DNA of 51,458 bases. Origin: Bacteroidota bacterium (lineage in GTDB: Bacteria > Bacteroidota > Bacteroidia > Chitinophagales > Saprospiraceae). The translations under genes were made by a program, and so were the position numbers. This document shows positions 28,747 to 37,292 of the stretch, in pieces; the first letter of the stretch is position 1, and every line of letters begins with the position of its first letter. The notes under the pieces are model-generated. The model searched no databases, was not told where the DNA came from, and worked only from the letters and a program-made list of their open reading frames with translations. The DNA is taken from contig JAHEAQ010000023.1 of assembly GCA_024642705.1 (NCBI GenBank), positions 1 through 51,458 on the forward strand. The letters are read 5' to 3'.

Positions 28747-30435
28747 TTATTGACTTTCTGATTTAATGTAGCGAAAATAATCTTTGAGAGTCTTATCATT
28801 CAGCAATCGTGGTGTGAAAACTTCTAGAATTTTTGCTTTTTCAGAAGCATGAAAAAAAGTTTCTAAAGAATTTTCAAGGCTTTCAATGTCAGAGCATGAA
28901 TCATATCCAAGGCCATATTTAATAGCATTGTTTTCGGCTGTCATTTCGTGATGTGCTTCGAAATACTTTTCCAATTGAGTGGTTTCAGATGGGCCGTCAA
29001 TAATTCTAAAAATGCCACCGCCCTGATTGTTGATTACAATGATTCTTAATTTTGGATTGATGTAGTTGTGCCAAAGACCATTGCTATCGTATAAAAAACT
29101 AAGGTCCCCCGTAATAAGCGTTGTTGTATTTTCAAAATTGTAAGCAGCCCCGCAGGCGGTTGAGGTACAACCTTCTATTCCAGAAACCCCTCTATTCGCA
29201 TAATAAGAAATATCCGTTCTTTGGTTGAACAGCTGAACATATCTAACGGAAGCACTATTTCCCATTTGAAGCATTCCATTTTTTGGAATTCTTGGTAAAA
29301 TAATACTAAAAGCCTTTAAATCGCTAAATGGAGCATTTTTTAAATAGTTGTTGTGTGCCCTTATGCATAGCTGTTCTTTTGTTTCAAACAATTGATGGTA
29401 GTCCGAATTTTTTTCAGTGTATGAAGGATTAAAAGTACTTAAGAAATCAACAGGATCCATTTTTATGTGATGACTCAAATGCCGATAGGTATCATTAGGA
29501 TCATTAATGCTGTCTATGTGCCAATGCACATTTATCTTCATTCTATAAAGTAAGGCTTTTATTTTCTTAGAAATAATTGCATGACCGAAAGTGATAAGCA
29601 AATTAGGAGTATAATTTTCCAATTTATCAGGATCAAAACTTTCAATTAATCTGTCAATACAAGGATATATTTTTGGACCATTTACATTGCTATGTGATTC
29701 TGATAAGACAACAACTGAAGGGTCCTCAGCAAGAATGTTAATTTTTTCATTGATTTCCATATCTTTGGGAAGCATGCCACAAATGATTAATTTTTTCTTA
29801 CTGTTTTTCCATATTTGTTGAAGTTCAGATAAACTCTTGTGAGTCAAGCTTCTTTTTGTTTCAACTGCATGAATAATTTTTGGGGTGTGTTCGATAGTTG
29901 ACAATTCATAAAGTGGTTCTTCTACTGGAATATTAATGTGAACGGGTCCAGGAACGGAACCATGAGCAAGATTAATTGCTTCGTTAACGATTCGTTCGGT
30001 GTACCACAAATCTTGATCAGTACTTATTCTTTGTGGCAATTGGAAACTTTTTAAAATATAATTTTGATAGACATTGAATTGCCTCATGCTTTGACCAGCG
30101 CCTTGGTCTATCCATTGAATAGGACGATCTGCAGTTAATACAATTAAAGGAATTCTTTGATAGTAAGCTTCAGCAATTGCAGGGGCATAGTTCAGAATGG
30201 CAGTTCCTGATGTACAACTTAGAATGCTTGCAATATTTGACCTTTGAGCAAGTCCCATAGCAAAAAAAGCAGCAACTCTTTCATCCGTAATTTGGAAATG
30301 GTGAAAACTTTTATTCTCGTCAAATTCTATGGAAAGGGGTGCATTTCTAGAACCAGGAGAAATAATCACATTTTTAAGTCCTTTAGCTTCACAAATTTTT
30401 ACTAAAGATTGGATTCCTTTTTTAGCTGTTGGCAT
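28747..30435 (-). CDS. menD: SEPHCHC synthase (MenD)
   Basis: A thiamine-diphosphate enzyme that adds 2-oxoglutarate-derived succinyl semialdehyde to isochorismate. The N-terminal PYR domain begins with VKICEAKGLKNVIISPGSRN and has TDERVAAFFAMGLAQRS with the conserved Glu. Mid-domain VLTADRPIQWIDQGAGQSMRQ is the MenD signature. The C-terminal PP domain has the TPP-binding GDLSFLYDSNGLWH and VINNQGGGIFRII. At 562 residues it is full length. It follows menF by 23 bp and abuts menC. Confidence 0.94.
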   Translation of the reverse strand: MPTAKKGIQSLVKICEAKGLKNVIISPGSRNAPLSIEFDENKSFHHFQITDERVAAFFAMGLAQRSNIASILSCTSGTAILNYAPAIAEAYYQRIPLIVLTADRPIQWIDQGAGQSMRQFNVYQNYILKSFQLPQRISTDQDLWYTERIVNEAINLAHGSVPGPVHINIPVEEPLYELSTIEHTPKIIHAVETKRSLTHKSLSELQQIWKNSKKKLIICGMLPKDMEINEKINILAEDPSVVVLSESHSNVNGPKIYPCIDRLIESFDPDKLENYTPNLLITFGHAIISKKIKALLYRMKINVHWHIDSINDPNDTYRHLSHHIKMDPVDFLSTFNPSYTEKNSDYHQLFETKEQLCIRAHNNYLKNAPFSDLKAFSIILPRIPKNGMLQMGNSASVRYVQLFNQRTDISYYANRGVSGIEGCTSTACGAAYNFENTTTLITGDLSFLYDSNGLWHNYINPKLRIIVINNQGGGIFRIIDGPSETTQLEKYFEAHHEMTAENNAIKYGLGYDSCSDIESLENSLETFFHASEKAKILEVFTPRLLNDKTLKDYFRYIKSESQ

Positions 30436-30458
30436 ATTAACGGTTGCTCAAATAAAAA

Positions 30459-31565
30459 TTATTGTATGGGTAATGCCGATTTTAATGGCAAAACATCCAT
30501 CAATGTAGACATTTTTAAATTTGTTTCTGCCCATTCTTTTGAAATTTCTGATTCTGGGGTTATTCCGCCTCCTGCAAAAAAATAGCATTGATTGTTTATT
30601 AATTTCATGCATCGGAGATTAATGAACAAATTAAATTCTTGGAGATTGTCCACCCATCCTAAGAAGCCACCATAGTATGATCTTTCATGTTTTTCTGTCG
30701 AATAAATTAATTCTAAAGATTTTTTTTGAGGAAGACCTGAAATTGCTGGAGTTGGATGAAGTTTATTCAAGAATTCAACAATTTGGCTTGGTTGAATATT
30801 CAAAACAAAATCAGATTTCAAATGGTAAACCTTACCTGTGTTAGAACTACGAACTGCTGATTTTTCATATTTTATTTCCATTTCATTGCAAAGTGCAATA
30901 ATGAATTTTTCTACTAGTCGCTGTTCGTCAATTTCTTTTCGAGTCCATTCAGGAGAGGGAATATTTTTATTTAATTTAAGAGTACCAGCCAGAGCTATTG
31001 TTTTTGCTTCATTGTTGTGATAGGAAAGCAATAACTCAGGGCTTGCGCCTACCCAAATTCCGTCACCTGGGATGTGGATGGTATATACAAAAGCTTTCGG
31101 ATAAGACTTGACCAATTTTTCAAAAAATTGGTCAAGTTTCAATTCTTCACTAAAAACTTCTCTGCGAATTCTAGAATAGATTGTTTTTTTGATGTTATTT
31201 TTTTTAAACGATTCGAAGAATTTTTCAATATCGGCGGCATATTCTTCTTCTGTTACTTCATATAATTTTTGATGATCTATTTTTGGAATTTGGAGTTGCT
31301 CAAAATTGATTTTTTGATTTTTAAAATCTTTCCATTCGTATAAGTAATCTGGATAAAAGAAAAGTGGTGCAGAATTTTCATTCGGAGAAAAAGGAAAAAC
31401 ATAAAATCCTCTTTCTTTTATTTGAACATTTCCTGCCATATTTAAGGGAGAATTTTGTATTAAAATTTTAGCATCCTTTCCAGTTTCGCTAAAAAGTACA
31501 AACGGTATATTTTTCTCTATTAAATCATTTATCATAAATTCAGTAACTTCTTCTCCCATTTTCAT
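30459..31565 (-). CDS. menF: Isochorismate synthase
   Basis: It converts chorismate to isochorismate, the entry to menaquinone. The chorismate-binding domain spans about residues 100-360 with YSRIRREVF, VGASPELLLS, IALAGTLKLN, LHPTPAISGLPQKKSLELI and YYGGFLGWV, then FAGGGITPESE. The N-terminal 100 residues are variable in the family. At 368 aa it is short but normal for Bacteroidota. Salicylate/isochorismate siderophore enzymes share the domain, but the men gene order settles the role. It is the first gene of the men operon; menA, menB and menH are not in the window. Confidence 0.9.
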   Translation of the reverse strand: MKMGEEVTEFMINDLIEKNIPFVLFSETGKDAKILIQNSPLNMAGNVQIKERGFYVFPFSPNENSAPLFFYPDYLYEWKDFKNQKINFEQLQIPKIDHQKLYEVTEEEYAADIEKFFESFKKNNIKKTIYSRIRREVFSEELKLDQFFEKLVKSYPKAFVYTIHIPGDGIWVGASPELLLSYHNNEAKTIALAGTLKLNKNIPSPEWTRKEIDEQRLVEKFIIALCNEMEIKYEKSAVRSSNTGKVYHLKSDFVLNIQPSQIVEFLNKLHPTPAISGLPQKKSLELIYSTEKHERSYYGGFLGWVDNLQEFNLFINLRCMKLINNQCYFFAGGGITPESEISKEWAETNLKMSTLMDVLPLKSALPIQ

Positions 31566-31850
31566 ATAACAACAAATTTAAAAAAAGGATTATTACAAAA
31601 AGAAATTTACAAAGTTTCAATTGAAATGAATTGGAAAAAGAAGCAATTTTATAGAGGATTTACATCGATAATGGCAATTAATTTAAACACGCTTAAATCA
31701 ATAATAAAAATCTGTGTTAAGGCTTGAAAACTTAAAATATTATGTTCCAAACATTTTTATTTATAGTAATAATTTATTGAAAATTTGGATAGAGAATCAG
31801 TTGCTATTGCAATTCCTAATTTTTTATGAATTTATTAAAGTCCCGAAAAT

Positions 31851-32315
31851 TTAAAGCTCGTTTTCTAAAGCATTTTGTATGATTCTATCACATACAGTTG
31901 CTGCAATGCCTATCAAAGCCGCGAAAAAAAATATGAAAAGGCCCATTGCAACGCCTCCAGCAATATCTTCCTTTGTACGTTGAATAATAAAAAAATAGGC
32001 TTCTGCTCCAAATACAAAAGTTGCAAGCGCTATCGCGCAATATTTTATAGTTTTTAACGCTCGTACTGAATTTGTTGAAAATAATTTATTTTGCCTTATA
32101 AAGCCTAAAAGTTTAAATATTTGATATAAGAGTAAATAAAAAGAAATAGATGCGAAATATGCATATCCGAGGAATGGATCTTTGAAGTATATCTCAAAGA
32201 GTGTTGAGTTCACATTTCTTCCTTCTAGGTGAGGTTCCCATAGCATCAAGGCAAAAATAGAAACTGCGATAAAAACAGTTATTACCTGAAGGAATATTAA
32301 TGAAATTCTTTTCAT
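31851..32315 (-). CDS. DUF2975 membrane protein
   Basis: A 154-residue protein with four membrane helices (about 4-24, 48-68, 88-110, 122-144). The strings MLWEPHLEGRN, LFEIYFKDPF, YQIFKLLGFIRQNKLFS and ALKTIKYCAIAL are typical of DUF2975. Such proteins are usually encoded next to a small XRE-type helix-turn-helix regulator of the YozG kind. None is present here: the 285 bp downstream of the stop and the DNA upstream hold no HTH reading frame. The protein may therefore act without its usual partner, or the partner has been lost. Function is unknown. Confidence 0.8.
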   Translation of the reverse strand: MKRISLIFLQVITVFIAVSIFALMLWEPHLEGRNVNSTLFEIYFKDPFLGYAYFASISFYLLLYQIFKLLGFIRQNKLFSTNSVRALKTIKYCAIALATFVFGAEAYFFIIQRTKEDIAGGVAMGLFIFFFAALIGIAATVCDRIIQNALENEL

Positions 32316-32462
32316 TGTGGATGTTTTGAGTTTAATAGGGATTAAGTTTTAGTTGTTCTTTAATCATTTCTAAATACCATTTTGTTGTTTTATGGATATT
32401 TTTCTGAAAGCGTTTGATTTGGGAATGAAAAGAAAAATTACAACGTTTAAAAAAACAGAATC

Positions 32463-32590
32463 TTATATTAATTGATTTTCTTTTTTAAGGATTTTTTGAT
32501 TGATTACCTTTAAAGCAATTAATATCTCAATAACAAATAGAACAATTTCACCAATTGCATATTTAGAATACTTTTCTGCTTTCGTTGAAG
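32463..32590 (-). pseudogene. Decayed DUF6090-like N-terminus, copy A
   Basis: On the minus strand one frame reads TKAEKYSKYAIGEIVLFVIE followed by ILIALKVINQK and a TAA at 32463-32465. Intact DUF6090-type proteins begin with a short basic stretch, then KYFKYAIGEIVLVVIGILIALQINNWNE. The hydrophobic segment is preserved, but the NNWNE part is lost, the rest of the ~250-residue protein is absent and no proper ATG remains; the upstream frame runs into a GC-rich tract. A sister fragment lies at 35048-35182. Confidence 0.6.
32531..32584. repeat. Imperfect direct repeat, left copy
   Basis: About 53 bp that match 35083-35135 at all but roughly seven positions. The conserved core is CCAATTGCATATTTA then AATACTTTTCTG. 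It corresponds to the same part of the two DUF6090-like remnants. The repeats bracket the phosphatase gene. Confidence 0.65.
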
Positions 32591-33160
32591 CTTGTGCCTC
32601 CGCTAAAGCTTCATGCGACACGCGGTCGGCAGATGAGCCAGTTTAATTTTCAGAAAGCAAGTTTTTCTAAATTTTACTATAACAAATACAAACCTAGCAA
32701 TTCCCAAACCACAAGCTGTTTTAGCAATAGGAAATGGGATTTATGTTAGCCTATCCTTATTCTTTTAACCATGTTGTTACTTTTTTGAGTAACGCTATGT
32801 TAGGATGATTCAAATTTCGTTTTACTTATTTTTAAACTTTTTCATAAAGTGCAAATCTATAACCTAGAAAAAAGAAAAGGTAGATTTATTGCACAAACAA
32901 TCAATATTATTTTCAATATTAGAGGGACAAATATGACATTTGCTAACAAACAATTTTAGTAAGGCCTTATGAAGCTATGAATGCTTCTGTGGTTAAAAAC
33001 CTCTAGGTTCAAATTACAACTTGCTTCGTTAATTATTCATTAAAAATCAATGCTGGCGCTGAATGATTACAAATGGCATGAATTAAGGAAAGTAGCCTTG
33101 ATGGTATTCCTCTGGCCTATAAATTGGTAATTAATTAAAAAGATAATTAAAATAAAAAAT

Positions 33161-34723
33161 ATGAAATTCAAAGGTTCTCTATTGCTAATATTTTTACTTC
33201 CATTTTTTAATCCTACAGTGATTTCTAGTCAAGATATGCCACGGATCTATAGTGCACCTGAGTATACTGCTGAGTGGAGTGCTCCTACTGTACATCCTGA
33301 TCGGATCGTGTTAAATTTAACAGAAAATCCAGCAGTTAGCATGAATATCGCTTGGAGAACTTCTCCAGATGTTAAAACTGCATATGCAGAAATTGCTCCA
33401 GCAACTGCTGCGCCTAAATTTTGGAGAAAGGCCGTAACCTATGACGCTCAAACTGAAACACTAGACCTTACTGAAGTTATGTTTTCAAATGTTTCTGCTA
33501 ATTTTCATAGTGTCGATTTTAAAAATCTTACCCCAAATACCTTGTATGCTTATCGAGTTGGAGATGGAAAACATTGGAGTGAGTGGTTTCATTTTCAAAC
33601 TGCAACTGACAAGGAAGCTCCATTTTCATTTCTTTATGTTGGCGATGCGCAAAACAATATTCTAGAACTATGGTCCAGATTAATTAGACAGGGATACAAG
33701 TCCAATCCAAACGCTGCTTTTATCATCCATGCTGGCGATTTAATAAATCATGCGAACAACGACCAAGAATGGAATGAGTGGTTTCGTGCTGGATCTTTCA
33801 TACATAGCTCTGTTCCTTCTATTTCAATTCCGGGTAACCACGAGTACAGATCATTGGAAGTTGGTGGAGAAAGACTGTTGTCACTGTATTGGCGACCTCA
33901 ATTTAACCTACCTTCTAATGGTCCAGAAAACTTATTAGAAACTACATTTTATACGGATTATCAGGGGGTAAGAATTATAGGTCTTAACACAAATGTAGAT
34001 GATGACAATCAAATAGTTTGGCTAGAGAATGTGCTAAAAAACAACCCAAATAAATGGACAATCGCAACCTTCCACCATCCTGTCTATTCTGCTTCTGGTG
34101 GAAGAGATAATGAGGTAATAAGAAATAAATTCAAACCATTATTTGACAAATATAAAGTCGATATAGCACTTCAAGGGCACGATCATAGTTATGCTCGAGG
34201 CCGCGTAAATCCACCAGAATACAACTTAACCAACGGAGTCAATAAAAGGGACCAAACTGGTACCGTATATGTCGTATCAGTTAGTGGTGGGAAAATGTAT
34301 AATTTACAAGCAAATGGATGGGAAGATTATGATGCAGACCGCGGGAGAGCCGGTGAAAACACTCAACTCATTCAATCCATTAGCATAGATGGGAACCGTC
34401 TAAGTTATAAATCAATAACAGCAATAGGTGAACTTTATGATGCCTTTGACCTTGTCAAAAATGAAGAAGGACCCAATACCTTTGTAGAGTTGAGAGGCAA
34501 TGCAATACCAGAACGAAGCCATAGCAATACCATTTCCTACTATGATGAACTTCCCTTAAATGTGAGGCAAAAAGTACTTAACAAGTTTACGGAACACACA
34601 ATAAACAGGGTTCAACTCGTTGAAAGCGAAGGGAAACGTTTCTACGATTTAAGACTACTTGATTCAACAGAAACTGCACTTATGGTCAAAATTGATATGG
34701 ATGGAAATGTAATCGAAGAATAA
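33161..34723 (+). CDS. Secreted purple-acid-phosphatase-like metallophosphoesterase
   Basis: A 520-residue exported protein with a Sec signal (LLLIFLLPFFNPTVISSQ). An N-terminal fibronectin-III-like PAP domain (about 40-150; NLTENPAVSMNIAWRT, LTPNTLYAYRVGDG) precedes the calcineurin-like phosphoesterase domain. The metal motifs are in order: YVGDAQNN, HAGDLINHANND, GNHEYR, FHHPVYSAS and QGHDHSYARG. Fe/Zn or Fe/Mn dinuclear metal and phosphomonoester or phosphodiester cleavage in the periplasm or outside the cell are expected from the family. The C-terminal 130 residues are additional. It is a lone gene between two copies of a decayed gene fragment, and codon use looks less AT-biased than the left part of the window. 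Confidence 0.87.
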   Translation: MKFKGSLLLIFLLPFFNPTVISSQDMPRIYSAPEYTAEWSAPTVHPDRIVLNLTENPAVSMNIAWRTSPDVKTAYAEIAPATAAPKFWRKAVTYDAQTETLDLTEVMFSNVSANFHSVDFKNLTPNTLYAYRVGDGKHWSEWFHFQTATDKEAPFSFLYVGDAQNNILELWSRLIRQGYKSNPNAAFIIHAGDLINHANNDQEWNEWFRAGSFIHSSVPSISIPGNHEYRSLEVGGERLLSLYWRPQFNLPSNGPENLLETTFYTDYQGVRIIGLNTNVDDDNQIVWLENVLKNNPNKWTIATFHHPVYSASGGRDNEVIRNKFKPLFDKYKVDIALQGHDHSYARGRVNPPEYNLTNGVNKRDQTGTVYVVSVSGGKMYNLQANGWEDYDADRGRAGENTQLIQSISIDGNRLSYKSITAIGELYDAFDLVKNEEGPNTFVELRGNAIPERSHSNTISYYDELPLNVRQKVLNKFTEHTINRVQLVESEGKRFYDLRLLDSTETALMVKIDMDGNVIEE

Positions 34724-35047
34724 TTTCAGAATTATAGAACATATATTTTCTAGAGTTTCAGTTGTGCTTAATCGCACAAAGAAATGAATGTGTCGGCATG
34801 TATTATTATCTTCAGGTTAATTTCCACAGGTATTTTTTAATCAGATGGTTGGCGTTAGGAAGAGCAAAGAGTAAATCACTAAGAAAGGTAAATCTATTCG
34901 GTTTTTATCTTGGATTTACAAAAATATATGAATTAAAAGTTCACATTCCCATGCTGCAAGAATTTGTAGGTATTTTTCAATTTTTAAAAACAAAAGAATA
35001 CTACTTAAAAATTTTTGATCTAAGATATTTTTCTGCCACTGCTCATT

Positions 35048-35182
35048 CTAATTATTTATTTGCGAGGCAATCATAATCCCATTAACAAAGAGAATGATTT
35101 CGCCAATTGCATATTTAAAATACTTTTCTGTTTTGTTTTTCTCCATTAGGTAGTATCGTATTTTTCTAAAAAATTTAATCAT
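35048..35182 (-). pseudogene. Decayed DUF6090-like N-terminus, copy B
   Basis: An ATG at 35182 opens a 44-codon frame starting MIKFFRKIRYYLMEKNKTEK and continuing through YFKYAIGEIILFVNGIM to QINN and a TAG. In intact relatives the next residue is Trp (QINNWNE), so the stop is explained by one TGG to TAG change. Reading on past it gives NEQWQKNILDQKFLSSIL, which still matches the family pattern before the similarity fades near 34980. This is a recent-looking nonsense mutation plus 3' loss. Confidence 0.68.
35083..35135. repeat. Imperfect direct repeat, right copy
   Basis: Partner of 32531-32584 in the same orientation, about 2.55 kb away. Recombination between the two would remove the phosphatase gene. 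Confidence 0.65.
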
Positions 35183-35345
35183 TGTAGTTATTGTTTTTGC
35201 ACGCCCATCCGCTTTCGCGGTTTACTCATTTCAAGCACTGTCGTACTTGACTTTTCAAGATCATTCGTGCATCTAAAAAACTTAATCATGTTATCAAATA
35301 TTTATAAGACATCCCATCCTCGGCGGAAGCCTCGGTTCCTTCATT

Positions 35346-35372
35346 ATAAAAGATGGATTTACCATCTTTTAT
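35346..35372. terminator. Perfect 11-bp hairpin, possible terminator
   Basis: ATAAAAGATGG and CCATCTTTTAT pair over 11 bp around a five-base ATTTA loop, and a short T run follows on the plus strand. It lies more than 600 bp from the nearest upstream plus-strand stop, so what it terminates is unclear. Only three base pairs are G-C, so it is a moderate structure. Confidence 0.4.
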
Positions 35373-35728
35373 TTTTGTTTCACATAACCATTAAGTCAAA
35401 TAAAGAAATATAGCATCTGTTTATTGCTGGTCCCAATAACTATCAGGATAACTTTTAGTATTTAATAAAAGGAGATTAAAAATTGTTTCAAGATAAACGG
35501 AAGTCGGTAAGTATATTTTGACTAAAACGCGCTAATTCAATCAAAATTAGGATTGGACTTCAAATGTTACTAATTCCAACAATGGTTTAATATATCGGTT
35601 ACTATCAAAACCCAATAATTAGATCTAACTTCTTTTTATCCTTCCTTCGTTGTTAATTTCCAGCTTTGTTATTTCTAACTTATTCCATTGGATTTTATTA
35701 ATATAATTTTTCGTCTACTAAGAGATAA

Positions 35729-37288
35729 TTATTCCACTGTCACATCCACACAACCACTTATACATTTTATGTTTTTTAAATGGTTATTGCCTACCGTTAA
35801 TAATGAAAATTTAGCATCACTGACATTCCTTAAGACCAAAGGGTTATTGCCGCCTTTAGCGTCTAGTTTCAATCCTTCAATGTTTAATTTTTTCACGTCA
35901 TCGAAGACAAATGCAGACCGAAAATCAGACTCCTCAAGATTAAAAGAAACGTCCTTCATTTTCAGTCCATTTACGTGCCTAACAAACATTCCCCAAGCGG
36001 GTAATTCTCCAAACATATGGAATTCAGGATATGCACTTTCATTCTCGGGTATATTGTCTAGGAAGTAAATTGATTTATATGCAAGTCCGTTATTTGAGCG
36101 ACCAGGATAAGTTACTTCGATATTTTCCAAAGTTACATTTTCCACATTGTGACCAGGAATCCCCGCAATAGAGGCAGGAAAAGGGTTATGAAAAAAAGGA
36201 AGTTCTGGGCCCCTCAAATCATATGCAGCATCAGGTCGATCAAAGGGTACCTGCACTTTAACATTTTTTATAGAAATATTCTTAATAGTGCCTACTTGAC
36301 CGTCAACGTTACGATGACCCAAACGTATAAAAATGGCATTTCCCGTATTTATTGCTTCAATGTTATTAATGGTTACATCTTCCAAAATCCCTCCATCTAC
36401 CGACTCTAATGCTATTGCAGATCGAAATGTATCGTATATTTTAATATTTTCAATAGTAACATTTCTAAATCCACCAAGAGAAGCTGTTCCAAACTTAATG
36501 GCACTTGCACTCGACCGGACTCTGCAATTTTCAATATAGATGTTTTCATTTAGGAAATCAGGAGAGTGAGATTTCAAACATATACCATCATCTGCCGAGT
36601 CAACATCGCAATTAGTGATTCGAACATTCCTGCTATCGGTAATATCAATTCCATCATTATTCCAATAAGCATCACTATTTACTGTAATCTTATCAATCGT
36701 CAAATCTTCACAACGTTCAAAAGACAACACCCAATTGGCTCCATTTTTAAAAGTGACACCTTCTATATGAATCTCTTTACACTGTGCAAATTGCATGAGC
36801 TTAGGCCTCTTGTCAGGACGCATTCTTTTAAAGTTATAGGATTCATCTATGTCTATTCCAGCATGGTGCAAACTATCGGCAGCTAAGGCAACCTTTCTCC
36901 CTCTTCCATCGACTTCTCCTAAACCAGTGATAGATATATTCTGTTGATTATCCGCTAAAATGAAAGCTAATCCAAAATTAATTTCGGTATAGTCTCTTGG
37001 ATCTATGCTTCCAAGAAGTACTGCGCCTTTTTCAAGATGTAGTTCCACGTTAGACTTCAGAATAATGCTCCCGCTTACAAAACTTCCTTTGGGGATTATA
37101 ACCTTGCCTCCACCATCTTTATTGGCTGCGTCAATTGCTTTCTGGATGGATTCTGTTTGTAAATATTGTACATCGACCTTTGCCCCATACGCTATTATGT
37201 TATATACTTTTTTCTGCGCAAACAAACTGTCTGAAGTAAAAATAAATCCAATTATAAATAATAAAAGAGATAGATTTGATATTTTCAT
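35729..37288 (-). CDS. GH28-like parallel beta-helix glycosidase
   Basis: A secreted protein of about 519 residues from the chosen start. The ATG at 37288 is preferred over one at 37333: it opens a clean Sec signal (MKISNLSLLLFIIGFIFT...SLFAQ) and begins 4 bp after the upstream stop instead of overlapping it. The body is a right-handed beta-helix with a pectate-lyase-superfamily N-cap (YGAKVDVQYLQTESIQKAID). GH28-type Asp residues are in YWNNDGIDIT and SADDGICLKS. The usual GHG triad is replaced by SAIKFGTASLGG with no His. It is likely active on galacturonate- or rhamnose-containing glycans, but altered chemistry is possible. It is a paralogue of the gene just upstream. Confidence 0.78.
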   Translation of the reverse strand: MKISNLSLLLFIIGFIFTSDSLFAQKKVYNIIAYGAKVDVQYLQTESIQKAIDAANKDGGGKVIIPKGSFVSGSIILKSNVELHLEKGAVLLGSIDPRDYTEINFGLAFILADNQQNISITGLGEVDGRGRKVALAADSLHHAGIDIDESYNFKRMRPDKRPKLMQFAQCKEIHIEGVTFKNGANWVLSFERCEDLTIDKITVNSDAYWNNDGIDITDSRNVRITNCDVDSADDGICLKSHSPDFLNENIYIENCRVRSSASAIKFGTASLGGFRNVTIENIKIYDTFRSAIALESVDGGILEDVTINNIEAINTGNAIFIRLGHRNVDGQVGTIKNISIKNVKVQVPFDRPDAAYDLRGPELPFFHNPFPASIAGIPGHNVENVTLENIEVTYPGRSNNGLAYKSIYFLDNIPENESAYPEFHMFGELPAWGMFVRHVNGLKMKDVSFNLEESDFRSAFVFDDVKKLNIEGLKLDAKGGNNPLVLRNVSDAKFSLLTVGNNHLKNIKCISGCVDVTVE

Positions 37289-37292
37289 TTTT

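Larger units (their letters stand above)
32316..33160. other. Long non-coding stretch at the core/accessory junction
   Basis: A gap of 845 bp with no intact gene. It contains a decayed DUF6090-type fragment on the minus strand (32463-32590), bordered at 32585-32640 by a locally GC-rich tract unlike the surrounding AT-rich DNA. The rest (32650-33160) shows no readable frame or structure that I can support. Confidence 0.5.
34724..35728. other. Gene-poor stretch with a gene remnant and a hairpin
   Basis: About 1 kb with no intact gene. It holds the second DUF6090-like remnant (35048-35182, minus), a short GC-rich tract at about 35200-35222 (with CCGCTTTCGCGG), another at 35313-35340, and a strong hairpin at 35346-35372. 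A 104-residue open frame on the plus strand at 34762-35076 lies opposite the remnant and looks random. Confidence 0.5.

Noticed and set aside
31573-31580. -7 promoter box (TAAATTTG on the minus strand) for menF
   Set aside because: It ends only a few bases from the start codon and lacks a suitably spaced -33 element.
34762-35076. 104-residue open frame on the plus strand downstream of the phosphatase
   Set aside because: It lies partly antisense to the DUF6090-like remnant, has no recognisable domain or start signal, and its composition looks random.
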